From: JBMNTQ01 sp050945815
Lineage (GTDB): Bacteria > Bacillota > Clostridia > Christensenellales > JBMNTQ01
DNA length: 8,406 nucleotides
Reading direction: 5' to 3'
Assembly: GCA_050945815.1 (NCBI GenBank)
Contig: JBMNTQ010000086.1
Span: 1 to 8,406 of the forward strand
Numbering within the stretch: the stretch's first letter is position 1; each line of letters starts with the position of its first letter. A program made the translations under genes and the position numbers. The notes under the pieces were generated by a model, which had not been told where the DNA came from, made no database searches, and saw only the letters and a list, made by a program, of their open reading frames with translations. Positions 1 to 5,770 of the stretch are shown here, one piece after another.

Positions 1-533
1 CGATTACCGGTCGCGGGACAGTAGCGACGGGTCGTGTGGAGCGCGGGCAAGTGAAGGTGCAGGATACGGTGGAAATCGTGGGGCTGTCGGAGGAGACGCG
101 CAGCACGGTGGTGACGGGCGTAGAGATGTTCCGTAAGTTGCTGGATTACGCGGAAGCGGGTGACAACATTGGCGCGCTGCTGCGCGGTGTACAGCGGACG
201 GACATCGAGCGCGGTCAGGTTTTGGCGAAGCCGGGCAGTATTAAGCCTTTGACGCATTTCGCGGGCGAAGTATACGTTTTGACCAAGGAAGAAGGGGGCA
301 GGCATACACCGTTTTTCAATGGATATCGCCCTCAGTTTTACTTCCGTACAACGGACGTGACCGGTGTGATTGAGCTTGGGGAAGGCGTGGAGATGGTGAT
401 GCCTGGAGATAATATTCAGATGACTATCAAGCTGATTACCCCCATAGCGATAGAAGAAGGCCTTCGTTTCGCGATTCGCGAGGGCGGGCGTACAGTGGGT
501 GCCGGGGTTGTGACCGGTATTATCGCTGAGTAA
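1..533 (+). CDS. tuf: Elongation factor Tu, C-terminal part (5' end outside window)
   Basis: EF-Tu is the GTPase that delivers aminoacyl-tRNA to the ribosomal A site. The reading frame is open from base 3 (ITGRGTVATGRVERG) to the TAA at 531-533. This gives 176 codons, or a little under half of the usual roughly 400 residues. The visible part covers the beta-barrel domains 2 and 3; the GTPase domain with its G motifs lies upstream of the window. Diagnostic family blocks are GVEMFRKLLDYAEAGDNIG, EEGGRHTPFF, YRPQFYFRTTDVTG, EGVEMVMPGDN and FAIREGGRTVGAGVV. The in-frame GTG at 36 is an internal valine codon, not a start. Two positions differ from the usual KPHTKF block, which here reads KPLTHF. 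A terminator follows 15 nt after the stop, so tuf closes its own transcription unit (presumably the str operon with fusA upstream) before the S10 unit begins. Confidence 0.98.
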   Translation, partial: ITGRGTVATGRVERGQVKVQDTVEIVGLSEETRSTVVTGVEMFRKLLDYAEAGDNIGALLRGVQRTDIERGQVLAKPGSIKPLTHFAGEVYVLTKEEGGRHTPFFNGYRPQFYFRTTDVTGVIELGEGVEMVMPGDNIQMTIKLITPIAIEEGLRFAIREGGRTVGAGVVTGIIAE

Positions 534-548
534 TTGGAGAAGAATGGA

Positions 549-599
549 TCGGGAGCTTCCGGATTTCATAGGCAATCGGAGGCTCTCGAAACTTTTTTT
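549..599 (+). terminator. Intrinsic terminator after tuf
   Basis: The arms 549-565 and 574-589 form about 16 base pairs with two G-U wobbles and one bulged G, closing an 8-nt loop (566-573). The stem is followed by AAC and then seven T residues at 593-599. This is a textbook rho-independent terminator. It lies 15 nt after the tuf stop codon and just upstream of the promoter for the ribosomal-protein operon, so it separates the two units. Some read-through cannot be excluded. Confidence 0.88.
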
Positions 600-620
600 C
601 GTTAAAGATAAAAAAAGTCC

Positions 621-656
621 TTGAAATTGTGTGAGAAATCAAGTATACTACAACAG
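621..656 (+). promoter_or_regulatory. Sigma-A promoter for the S10-spc operon
   Basis: A -35 box TTGAAA at 621-626 is separated by exactly 17 nt from a -10 box TATACT at 644-649. Each hexamer is one mismatch from consensus. The A-rich stretch at 604-617 just upstream could act as an UP element. Transcription would start near 655-657, with G656 seven nt after the -10 box. No other match of this quality was seen between tuf and rpsJ, nor in the short gaps further down, so this is the likely main promoter for all the downstream genes in the window. Confidence 0.85.
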
Positions 657-719
657 TTGCGTCTTCTTAAAGGTAAAAGGGATGAAGCGGGAGGTTGCCG
701 CCGGTCTTTTGCCGTAGAC

Positions 720-746
720 ATCCGGGAGGGGTAGATGCGCCCGGAT
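720..746 (+). promoter_or_regulatory. Perfect 7-bp hairpin in rpsJ leader
   Basis: ATCCGGG (720-726) is an exact reverse complement of CCCGGAT (740-746), leaving a 13-nt purine-rich loop. Its 3' arm can alternatively pair with 768-777, so it may act as one half of a switch. The pairing is visible; any function is inferred. Confidence 0.45.
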
Positions 747-783
747 ATGCGGCATATGCCTTCAGGCCATAGGCGGGTTTTTT
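740..783 (+). promoter_or_regulatory. Terminator-like element in rpsJ leader (possible attenuator)
   Basis: CCCG (740-743) can pair with CGGG (774-777), and TATG (746-749) with CATA (768-771), giving two 4-bp helices around a small internal loop. A run of six T residues follows at once (778-783). The layout resembles an attenuator, but the stem is weak. The T run could instead be the loop of a local hairpin, GCGGG (773-777) with TCCGC (783-787). Low confidence. Confidence 0.25.
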
Positions 784-797
784 CCGCGGACCATGTT

Positions 798-809
798 CGG
801 TTATAACCG
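798..809 (+). repeat. 12-nt perfect palindrome in rpsJ leader
   Basis: CGGTTATAACCG is its own reverse complement. In RNA it would most simply fold as a 4-bp hairpin with a UAUA loop, extendable by two G-U pairs at its base. It could equally be a protein-binding palindrome in DNA, but its place well inside the transcribed leader favours an RNA role. Confidence 0.4.
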
Positions 810-827
810 GGCGACTGGCTTTTGCTG

Positions 828-868
828 CTCTGTCGCGTAAAATTAAAATGACGACACACACGGCAGAG
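828..868 (+). promoter_or_regulatory. 8-bp stem with a large AT-rich loop upstream of the rpsJ RBS
   Basis: CTCTGTCG (828-835) pairs with CGGCAGAG (861-868), eight pairs with one G-U. It closes a 25-nt A-rich loop (836-860). The stem ends 19 nt before the rpsJ ribosome binding site. A competing helix, GCGAC (811-815) with GTCGC (832-836), shares bases 832-835, so both cannot form together. This is the longest helix found in the leader and the most plausible site for a regulatory protein. Confidence 0.4.
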
Positions 869-887
869 TGGACGATAGCGAGATTTG

Positions 888-894
888 AAGGAGG
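888..894 (+). promoter_or_regulatory. Ribosome binding site fixing the rpsJ start at 903
   Basis: AAGGAGG lies 8 nt before the ATG at 903. An in-frame TTG at 885 would place the start upstream of this site and would add six residues not found in S10 proteins, so the ATG at 903 is preferred. Confidence 0.9.
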
Positions 895-902
895 AATACT
901 AT

Positions 903-1211
903 ATGGCAAGCCAAAAAATCAGAATCAAACTAAAGGCTTACGATCATGATTTGATTGATCAGTCTGCCGAGCGTATTGTTGACACTGCAGCCAGGACCGG
1001 CGCTAAAGTATGCGGCCCGATTCCGCTGCCTACCAACAAAGAAGTAATTACCATCTTGCGTGCACCGCATAAGTATAAGGATGCCCGTGAGCAGTTTGAA
1101 ATCAAGACCCACAAGCGGCTTATTGACATTTTAAGCCCGACTGCAAAAACAGTGGATTCCCTGATGAGGCTGGATTTGCCTGCGGGTGTGGACATTGAAA
1201 TCAAGCTTTAA
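903..1211 (+). CDS. rpsJ: 30S ribosomal protein S10 (NusE)
   Basis: S10 is a component of the 30S head and, as NusE, also joins NusB in transcription antitermination complexes. The product is 102 residues, the normal size. It begins MASQKIRIKLKAYDHDLID and contains the conserved blocks GPIPLPT (39-44 region) and REQFEIKTHKRLIDI (62-76). The exposed loop at about 53-60 (RAPHKYKD), where tigecycline-resistance substitutions are known in other species, looks wild type. The start is the ATG at 903, set by the AAGGAGG at 888-894. It is the first gene of the S10 operon, 29 nt before rplC. The long leader upstream suggests control at the level of transcription attenuation or translation initiation. 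Confidence 0.98.
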   Translation: MASQKIRIKLKAYDHDLIDQSAERIVDTAARTGAKVCGPIPLPTNKEVITILRAPHKYKDAREQFEIKTHKRLIDILSPTAKTVDSLMRLDLPAGVDIEIKL

Positions 1212-1240
1212 TGGCGTGAGAAATATGGAGGTGTATACTT

Positions 1241-1873
1241 ATGAATAAGGCTATACTTGGTAAAAAGCTGGGTATGACCCAAATATTCCTCGCGGATGGA
1301 CGGGTTGTTCCGGTTACGGTTGTGGAAGCCGGCCCTTGCGTGGTTGTCCAGAAAAAGAGCGTTGACGTGGACGGCTATAACGCGATTCAGGTTGGTTTTG
1401 AAGATAAAAGGGAAAAGCTGGTCAATAAGCCCGGCTTAGGACATTTTGCAAAAGCGGGGGTATCCCCGAAACGGCATCTGCGGGAACTGCGGCTGAATAA
1501 CGCGGACAGCTATGAGGTTGGACAAGTGCTGAAGGCTGATGTTTTTGCTATTGGAGACAAGGTGGATGTGACGGGGACGTCTAAGGGAAAGGGTTTTGCC
1601 GGCGTGATTAAGCGCTACAACCAGCGCCGAGGCCTTTCGACCCACGGGTCCCACTATCACCGCGGCCCCGGTGCTATGAGCGGTTGTGCGTCTCCCGGCA
1701 AGGTTTTTAAAGGAAAGAGATTGCCCGGGCATATGGGCGTTTTGCGGGTGACCAAGCAAAACCTAGAGGTTGTGAATGTGGATGCCGAACGGAATTTTAT
1801 TCTGGTTAAAGGCAGCATTCCCGGCGCGAAAGGCTCGCTGGTAACCGTTCGTAACACTGTGAAGAACGCCTGA
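1241..1873 (+). CDS. rplC: 50S ribosomal protein L3
   Basis: L3 binds 23S rRNA early in 50S assembly, and its long loop reaches towards the peptidyl transferase centre. The 210-residue product has the typical start MNKAILGKKLGMTQIF, the loop region TGTSKGKGFAG (111-121) and HGSHYHRGPGAMSG (135-148), and the signature SPGKVFKGKRLPGHMG (151-166). Position 150, a glutamine methylated by PrmB in E. coli, is alanine here, so that modification should be absent. GGAGGTG at 1227-1233 precedes the ATG by 7 nt. The gene is 32 nt before rplD, within the same transcript. Confidence 0.98.
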   Translation: MNKAILGKKLGMTQIFLADGRVVPVTVVEAGPCVVVQKKSVDVDGYNAIQVGFEDKREKLVNKPGLGHFAKAGVSPKRHLRELRLNNADSYEVGQVLKADVFAIGDKVDVTGTSKGKGFAGVIKRYNQRRGLSTHGSHYHRGPGAMSGCASPGKVFKGKRLPGHMGVLRVTKQNLEVVNVDAERNFILVKGSIPGAKGSLVTVRNTVKNA

Positions 1874-1905
1874 CGCAAGGCAAACAGGTAAAAGGAGGAA
1901 ACGTC

Positions 1906-2526
1906 ATGCCAAAAGTTGCTTTATATAATACCCAAGGCAAGACTGTAGGCGAAATTGAGCTGGCGGACGCCATCTTTGGTGTGCAAGTGAACATGGACGC
2001 TATGCACCAGGTGGTACGCGCTCATTTGGCTGCACGGCGCCAAGGGACACAGTCGGCGCTGACCCGAGCGGAAGTGCGCGGCGGCGGCAGTAAGCCTTGG
2101 AGGCAGAAGGGAACCGGCCGTGCTCGGCATGGGTCTACCCGCTCGCCCCAGTGGAAAAAGGGCGGTGTTGCATTTGCACCCAAGCCCAGGGATTATGACC
2201 TGAAAGTGAACAAGAAGGTGAAGCGCCTTGCTATGAAGAGCGCCCTTTCTTCTAAGGTTTTGGACAGCGAACTGGTGGTTTTGGATGAACTGTCTATTCC
2301 CCAGGCTAAGACCAAGGAGATGGTGAAGGTTTTGGGCAGCTTGAATGCTAAAAAGGCCTTGATTGTGCTACCGGAGATATCCCAAGATATTTTGCGCGCG
2401 GCCAACAACATCCCCGGCGTCAAGACCAGTACAGTAGACACCATTAACGTGTATGATATCCTGAAATATGATCTGTTCATCATTACCCAGGATGCGGTCA
2501 AAGTCGTTGAGGAGGTGTATGCGTAA
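1906..2526 (+). CDS. rplD: 50S ribosomal protein L4
   Basis: L4 binds 23S rRNA and sends an extended loop into the peptide exit tunnel. In E. coli it also represses its own operon by binding the S10 leader. The product is 206 residues. The tunnel loop is clear at about 55-78 (AEVRGGGSKPWRQKGTGRAR), the segment where macrolide-resistance mutations are found in other bacteria; it looks wild type. The C-terminal globular part ends VDTINVYDILKYDLFI. AAAGGAGG at 1891-1898 lies 7 nt before the ATG. The stop overlaps the rplW start by one base (TAATG), which suggests coupled translation. It is the first candidate for the ligand of the leader at 656-902, by analogy only. Confidence 0.98.
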   Translation: MPKVALYNTQGKTVGEIELADAIFGVQVNMDAMHQVVRAHLAARRQGTQSALTRAEVRGGGSKPWRQKGTGRARHGSTRSPQWKKGGVAFAPKPRDYDLKVNKKVKRLAMKSALSSKVLDSELVVLDELSIPQAKTKEMVKVLGSLNAKKALIVLPEISQDILRAANNIPGVKTSTVDTINVYDILKYDLFIITQDAVKVVEEVYA

Positions 2527-2822
2527 TGAAGAGCCCGTATGATATTCTAATTCGTCCGATTCTTTCGGAAAAAACCTACGATATGCTGTCGCAGCGACGC
2601 TATGCTTTTGAGGTGGTCCCTACGGCCAACAAGACCGAGATCAAGCTGGCTGTGGAGCAGGCCTTTGGTGTGAAGGTGCAGAGCGTGAACACCATGCGCC
2701 GCTTGGGCAAGCTGAAGCGTCAGGGCGTACACGTCGGACGCCGGCCCAGCATCAAGAAGGCCTATGTTACTCTGGAAGCGGACAGCAAAGGCATCGAGGC
2801 TTTTGACGGTCTGACCCAGTAA
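2526..2822 (+). CDS. rplW: 50S ribosomal protein L23
   Basis: L23 sits at the rim of the peptide exit tunnel and is the docking point for trigger factor and for SRP. The product is 98 residues, normal for the family. The N-terminal block DILIRPILSEKTYDML contains Glu15, which corresponds to E. coli Glu18, needed for trigger factor binding. A second block, NKTEIKLAVEQAFGVKV (35-51), and a basic hairpin around 59-78 follow. The ATG shares its A with the last base of the rplD stop codon. Its binding site GGAGGTG (2511-2517) lies inside the end of rplD, so it is probably translated by ribosomes finishing rplD. Confidence 0.98.
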   Translation: MKSPYDILIRPILSEKTYDMLSQRRYAFEVVPTANKTEIKLAVEQAFGVKVQSVNTMRRLGKLKRQGVHVGRRPSIKKAYVTLEADSKGIEAFDGLTQ

Positions 2823-2852
2823 AAGCCGTTACTACAGTTTGGAGGAATTAAA

Positions 2853-3686
2853 ATGGCGATAAAGAAATACAACCCAACCTCTCCGGCCAGACGGTTTATG
2901 ACGGTTTCTTCTTTTGATGAGATCACGACTACGAAACCGGAAAGATCTTTGTTGGAGGATTTGAAAAAGAGCGGCGGCAGGAACGCGCATGGCCGCATTA
3001 CCGTTCGCCACCGGGGCGGCGGCGCAAAGCGCAAGTATCGGATTATTGATTTCAAGCGCAACAAGGATGATGTGCCTGCGAAGGTTGCGACCATTGAGTA
3101 TGACCCCAACCGTTCCGCAAACATCGCACTGTTGCATTACCTGGATGGTGAGAAACGCTACATCATCGCTCCTCTGGGCCTAAAGGTGGGGGATATGGTG
3201 GTGTCTGGCACCGGCGCCGACATCAAGCCGGGCAACGCGCTGCCCATCCGAAACATCCCGTTAGGCACGATGATTCACAACATTGAACTGCGTCCGGGCA
3301 AGGGCGGACAGCTTTGCCGCAGTGCCGGAAACGCTGCTCAGTTGATGGCGAAGGAAGGGGAATATGCTCAGGTAAGGCTGCCTTCTACGGAAGTTCGCCT
3401 GATTCCGATTGGTTCCAAGGCAACCATCGGCCAGGTAGGCAACGTGGACCATGAGAACATTTCCTTGGGTAAAGCAGGACGCCGGCGGCATATGGGAATT
3501 AGGCCTACGGTTCGCGGTTCGGCTATGAACCCGGTGGATCACCCCCATGGCGGCGGTGAGGGGAAGGCTCCTATTGGACGGCCCGGCCCGGTTACTCCTT
3601 GGGGTGTGCCGACCCTTGGGCATAAGACGCGCAAGACCAAGAATATTTCCGATAAATTCATCGTGCGGCGCAGGTACGAGAAGTAG
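2853..3686 (+). CDS. rplB: 50S ribosomal protein L2
   Basis: L2 is one of the most conserved ribosomal proteins. It binds domain IV of 23S rRNA and is needed for subunit joining and peptidyl transferase activity. The product is 277 residues. Blocks in order are NPTSPARRFM (7-16), GGRNAHGRITVRHRGGGAKR (41-60), EYDPNRSANIALL (82-94), RNIPLGTMIHNIE (133-145), RPGKGGQLCRSAG (147-159) and MNPVDHPHGGGEGKAP (225-240). His230 in the last block corresponds to the histidine shown to matter in E. coli L2. GGAGG at 2841-2845 precedes the ATG. It sits 30 nt after rplW and 42 nt before rpsS, the widest gap within the operon apart from an equal one before rplF. Confidence 0.99.
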   Translation: MAIKKYNPTSPARRFMTVSSFDEITTTKPERSLLEDLKKSGGRNAHGRITVRHRGGGAKRKYRIIDFKRNKDDVPAKVATIEYDPNRSANIALLHYLDGEKRYIIAPLGLKVGDMVVSGTGADIKPGNALPIRNIPLGTMIHNIELRPGKGGQLCRSAGNAAQLMAKEGEYAQVRLPSTEVRLIPIGSKATIGQVGNVDHENISLGKAGRRRHMGIRPTVRGSAMNPVDHPHGGGEGKAPIGRPGPVTPWGVPTLGHKTRKTKNISDKFIVRRRYEK

Positions 3687-3728
3687 GCTGTACGAATTGC
3701 GAACAGTTAGGAAGGAGGCAGGCTTTTT

Positions 3729-4010
3729 ATGAGCAGATCCATAAAAAAAGGCCCTTATGTAAATGAGCGGTTGCTCGCAAAGATTAAGCAGATGAATGAG
3801 AGCCGCGAAAAGAAGGTTTTGAAATCCTGGAGCAGGGCATCCACGATTTTCCCTGATATGGTAGGGCATACCATTGCAGTACACGACGGGCGCAAGCATG
3901 TTCCCGTTTATATAACCGAGGATATGGTGGGCCACAAGCTGGGCGAATTCGCCCCTACGCGCACCTATCGCGGCCATGCCGGATCCGAGAGATCGTCTTC
4001 GGTTAAATAG
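3729..4010 (+). CDS. rpsS: 30S ribosomal protein S19
   Basis: S19 lies on the 30S head, pairs with S13 and takes part in bridges to the 50S subunit. The product is 93 residues. It begins MSRSIKKGPYVNERLLAKI and carries the signature HDGRKHVPVYITEDMVGHKLGEF split over 52-74, then the C-terminal block TRTYRGHAG (77-85). The last eight residues (SERSSSVK) are a short polar tail. The start is set by AAGGAGG at 3712-3718, 10 nt before the ATG. The 42-nt gap before it holds only this site and a short T run; no terminator stem or promoter is seen there. Confidence 0.98.
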   Translation: MSRSIKKGPYVNERLLAKIKQMNESREKKVLKSWSRASTIFPDMVGHTIAVHDGRKHVPVYITEDMVGHKLGEFAPTRTYRGHAGSERSSSVK

Positions 4011-4030
4011 AGCGGGAGGGAGGATATAAA

Positions 4031-4417
4031 ATGGCTACAGGACAAAAAGTGAGAGCCGCCCGGCGTCAGGCTGAGAAAGATAACCGGGCTCGCGCTACGG
4101 CGAAATATATCAGAATGTCTTCGCGTAAGGCTGGATTGGTGCTGGATTTGATCCGTGGCAAGAGCACCAATGAGGCGGCGGCGATTTTGGCATACACCCC
4201 GAGAGAGGCCGCCAGAGAGATCGAGAAGGTTTTGCAATCCGCTGTTGCCAACGCGGAATACAAGCTGGAATTAGATCGGGACAGCCTCTATGTTGCGGAG
4301 GCCTATGCGAACCAGGGCCCGACCATGAAACGGTTTATGCCGCGGGCGCAGGGCAGGGCATTCCCCATACTCAAGAGGTCTTGCCACGTTACCATTGTCG
4401 TAGACCAGGCGAAGTAA
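4031..4417 (+). CDS. rplV: 50S ribosomal protein L22, with basic N-terminal extension
   Basis: L22 contacts all domains of 23S rRNA, and its beta-hairpin lines the exit tunnel next to L4. The product is 128 residues, longer than the 110 of E. coli. The conserved core begins at about residue 22 (ATAKYIRMSSRKAGLVLDLI), so residues 1-21 form a basic extension (MATGQKVRAARRQAEKDNRA). Further core blocks are VLQSAVANAEY (67-77) and the tunnel hairpin GPTMKRFMPRAQGRA (96-110). The start is supported by GGGAGG at 4018-4023, 7 nt before the ATG. No later in-frame ATG lies ahead of the core with its own binding site. Extensions of this kind occur in some Clostridia, to my recollection. The stop codon overlaps the binding site of rpsC. 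Confidence 0.97.
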   Translation: MATGQKVRAARRQAEKDNRARATAKYIRMSSRKAGLVLDLIRGKSTNEAAAILAYTPREAAREIEKVLQSAVANAEYKLELDRDSLYVAEAYANQGPTMKRFMPRAQGRAFPILKRSCHVTIVVDQAK

Positions 4418-4430
4418 GGAGGAGCGAAGA

Positions 4431-5111
4431 ATGGGTCAGAAGGTTAATCCCCATGGATTTAGGGTCGGCGTTATTAAGGACTGGGATACTCGCTGGTATG
4501 CCAGCAAAAAAGAGTTTGCCGACTACCTGGTGGAAGATTATAAAATCCGTGAATTCTTGAAGAAGAAGCTTTATTCTGCGGGAATTTCCAAAATTACGAT
4601 CGAACGCGCTGTAAATAAGGTGACTGTCAGCATTTATACCGGCCGTCCCGGTGTTTTGATTGGGCGCGGCGGCAGCGGCGTGGAAGCGACCAAAAAGGAC
4701 GTTGAAAAGCTGACCGGCAAAAGTGCTGTGATCAACGTGATTGAAGTTAAGAACCCGGATATGGATGCACAGCTTGTGGCTGAAAACATCGCTGCCCAGC
4801 TGGAAAAGCGTATTTCCTTCCGTCGGGCGATGAAGCAGGCGATGGGACGTACTATGAAGGCCGGTGCGAAAGGCGTTAAGGTTATGACGGGCGGCCGCTT
4901 GGGCGGCACGGAGATTGCTCGCAGCGAGGGCTATCATGATGGCTCCATTCCGCTGCAGACTATTCGTGCGGACATAGACTATGGCTTTGCGGAAGCGCAT
5001 ACCACATATGGCCGGATAGGCGTAAAGGTTTGGATTTACAAAGGTGAGATCCTACCCAAACCCAAACAGCAGCCAAAGGTTGCCAGGGAAGTGGAAGGAG
5101 GCGATCGCTGA
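4431..5111 (+). CDS. rpsC: 30S ribosomal protein S3
   Basis: S3 helps form the mRNA entry tunnel and the ribosomal helicase. The product is 226 residues and starts MGQKVNPHGFRVGVIKDWDT. A type II KH domain includes the GXXG loop GRGG at 78-81. Arg131, Arg132 and Lys135 match the residues implicated in mRNA unwinding in E. coli. The C-terminal S3 domain has GGRLGGTEIARSEGYHDGS (154-172) and RADIDYGFAEAHTTYG (179-194). AAGGAGG at 4416-4422 overlaps the rplV stop codon, 8 nt before the ATG. The TGA stop overlaps the ATG of rplP by one base, so translation of the two is likely coupled. Confidence 0.98.
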   Translation: MGQKVNPHGFRVGVIKDWDTRWYASKKEFADYLVEDYKIREFLKKKLYSAGISKITIERAVNKVTVSIYTGRPGVLIGRGGSGVEATKKDVEKLTGKSAVINVIEVKNPDMDAQLVAENIAAQLEKRISFRRAMKQAMGRTMKAGAKGVKVMTGGRLGGTEIARSEGYHDGSIPLQTIRADIDYGFAEAHTTYGRIGVKVWIYKGEILPKPKQQPKVAREVEGGDR

Positions 5112-5554
5112 TGTTGATGCCTAAGAGAGTCAAGCGCAGAAGAGTGATGCGCGGGCGCATGACAGGAAAAGCGACCCGGGGTAATAAGATTACGTACGGC
5201 GAATTTGGTTTGGTGGCCATGGAGCCCGCATGGGTGACCAGCAACCAGATTGAGGCGGCTCGTATTGCGATGACGCGTTATATCAAGAGGGGCGGACAGG
5301 TCTGGATTAAGATTTTCCCGGATAAGCCCGTTACGGAAAAACCTGCCGAAACCCGTATGGGCAGCGGCAAGGGTTCGCCTGAATATTGGGTGGCCGTGGT
5401 AAAGCCCGGCAGAGTGCTCTTTGAGATTGCCGGCGTATCGGAAGAGCTTGCCCGGGAGGCGCTTCGTCTTGCTATGCATAAGCTGCCCATGAAATCTAAG
5501 TTCATGAAACGGGAACAAGAAAACGTAACGGGTGGTGAAGCCGATGAAAGCTAA
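5111..5554 (+). CDS. rplP: 50S ribosomal protein L16
   Basis: L16 helps position tRNA in the A and P sites of the 50S subunit and is a late assembly protein. The product is 147 residues and starts MLMPKRVKRRRVMRGRM. Family blocks are TYGEFGLVA (28-36), ARIAMTRYIKRGG (50-62), RMGSGKGSPEYW (82-93) and EALRLAMHKLP (116-126). Arg82 corresponds to E. coli Arg81, a hydroxylation site there. The ATG at 5111 is chosen over that at 5117 because AAGGAGG at 5095-5101 is 9 nt away and the MLMPKR start is common. The C-terminal tail (QENVTGGEADES) is acidic. Its last 11 bases overlap rpmC. Confidence 0.98.
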   Translation: MLMPKRVKRRRVMRGRMTGKATRGNKITYGEFGLVAMEPAWVTSNQIEAARIAMTRYIKRGGQVWIKIFPDKPVTEKPAETRMGSGKGSPEYWVAVVKPGRVLFEIAGVSEELAREALRLAMHKLPMKSKFMKREQENVTGGEADES

Positions 5555-5747
5555 AGAATTCCAGAAAATGAACACACAGGAACTGCTGGATCAGCTCAAG
5601 GAGCTCAAAACCGAGCTGTTTAACCTGCGCTTTCAAATGGCGACCGGACAGCTTCAAAACCCGATGGTGATTGGTCAATGTAAGAAGAACATTGCAAGGG
5701 TTAAGACCATTTTAAGGGAACGAGAGCTTTCGGCCGCAGCGAAATGA
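5544..5747 (+). CDS. rpmC: 50S ribosomal protein L29
   Basis: L29 is a small two-helix protein at the exit tunnel beside L23, where nascent-chain factors dock. From the ATG at 5544 the product is 67 residues, the normal size. It reads MKAKEFQKMNTQELLDQLKE, followed by the signature FNLRFQMATGQLQNP (36-50) and a second helix, KNIARVKTILRERE. In-frame GTG codons at 5532 and 5535 would add four or three residues but have poorer upstream signals. A modest GGTGGTG at 5531-5537 lies 6 nt before the ATG. The gene overlaps the end of rplP by 11 nt, so it probably depends on translation of rplP. Confidence 0.96.
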   Translation: MKAKEFQKMNTQELLDQLKELKTELFNLRFQMATGQLQNPMVIGQCKKNIARVKTILRERELSAAAK

Positions 5748-5754
5748 GCATTTG

Positions 5755-5762
5755 AAAGGAGG
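5755..5762 (+). promoter_or_regulatory. Ribosome binding site of rpsQ, deciding between GTG and ATG starts
   Basis: AAAGGAGG ends 8 nt before a GTG at 5771 and 11 nt before an ATG at 5774. Most other sites in this operon have 6-9 nt spacing (rpsS has 10), which slightly favours the GTG. The ATG gives the more familiar MERG start of S17. The two differ by one residue. Confidence 0.7.
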
Positions 5763-5770
5763 AAATTCCT

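Larger units (their letters stand above)
656..902 (+). promoter_or_regulatory. Long 5' leader of the S10 operon mRNA, candidate autoregulatory RNA
   Basis: About 247 nt lie between the predicted transcription start and the rpsJ ATG, far more than translation needs. No credible coding region was found on either strand. Several hairpins can be drawn by eye: 720-746, 773-787, 798-809, 811-836 and 828-868, some mutually exclusive, and a T6 run sits at 778-783. In E. coli the S10 leader is bound by ribosomal protein L4, which represses the operon. Whether this leader does the same, or binds another ribosomal protein, is inference from position and length only. I could not assign it to a known RNA family. 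Confidence 0.55.

Noticed and set aside
602..909. Two minus-strand open frames (80 and 85 codons) across the rpsJ leader
   Set aside because: They run antisense through the promoter and leader, have no recognisable protein motif, and one has its start inside rpsJ.
848..946. Short open frame from the ATG at 848 in the leader
   Set aside because: It lacks a ribosome binding site, overlaps the rpsJ start in another frame and shows no motif.
3687..3728. Possible terminator in the rplB-rpsS gap because of a T5 run at 3724-3728
   Set aside because: No stable stem precedes the T run, which lies in the spacer between the binding site and start of rpsS.
3261..3977. 238-codon minus-strand open frame opposite rplB and rpsS
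   Set aside because: The + strand genes are unmistakable and continuous; the reverse frame has no family features.
4389..5575. Long minus-strand open frames opposite rpsC and rplP
   Set aside because: They are shadows of conserved genes in a codon-biased region.
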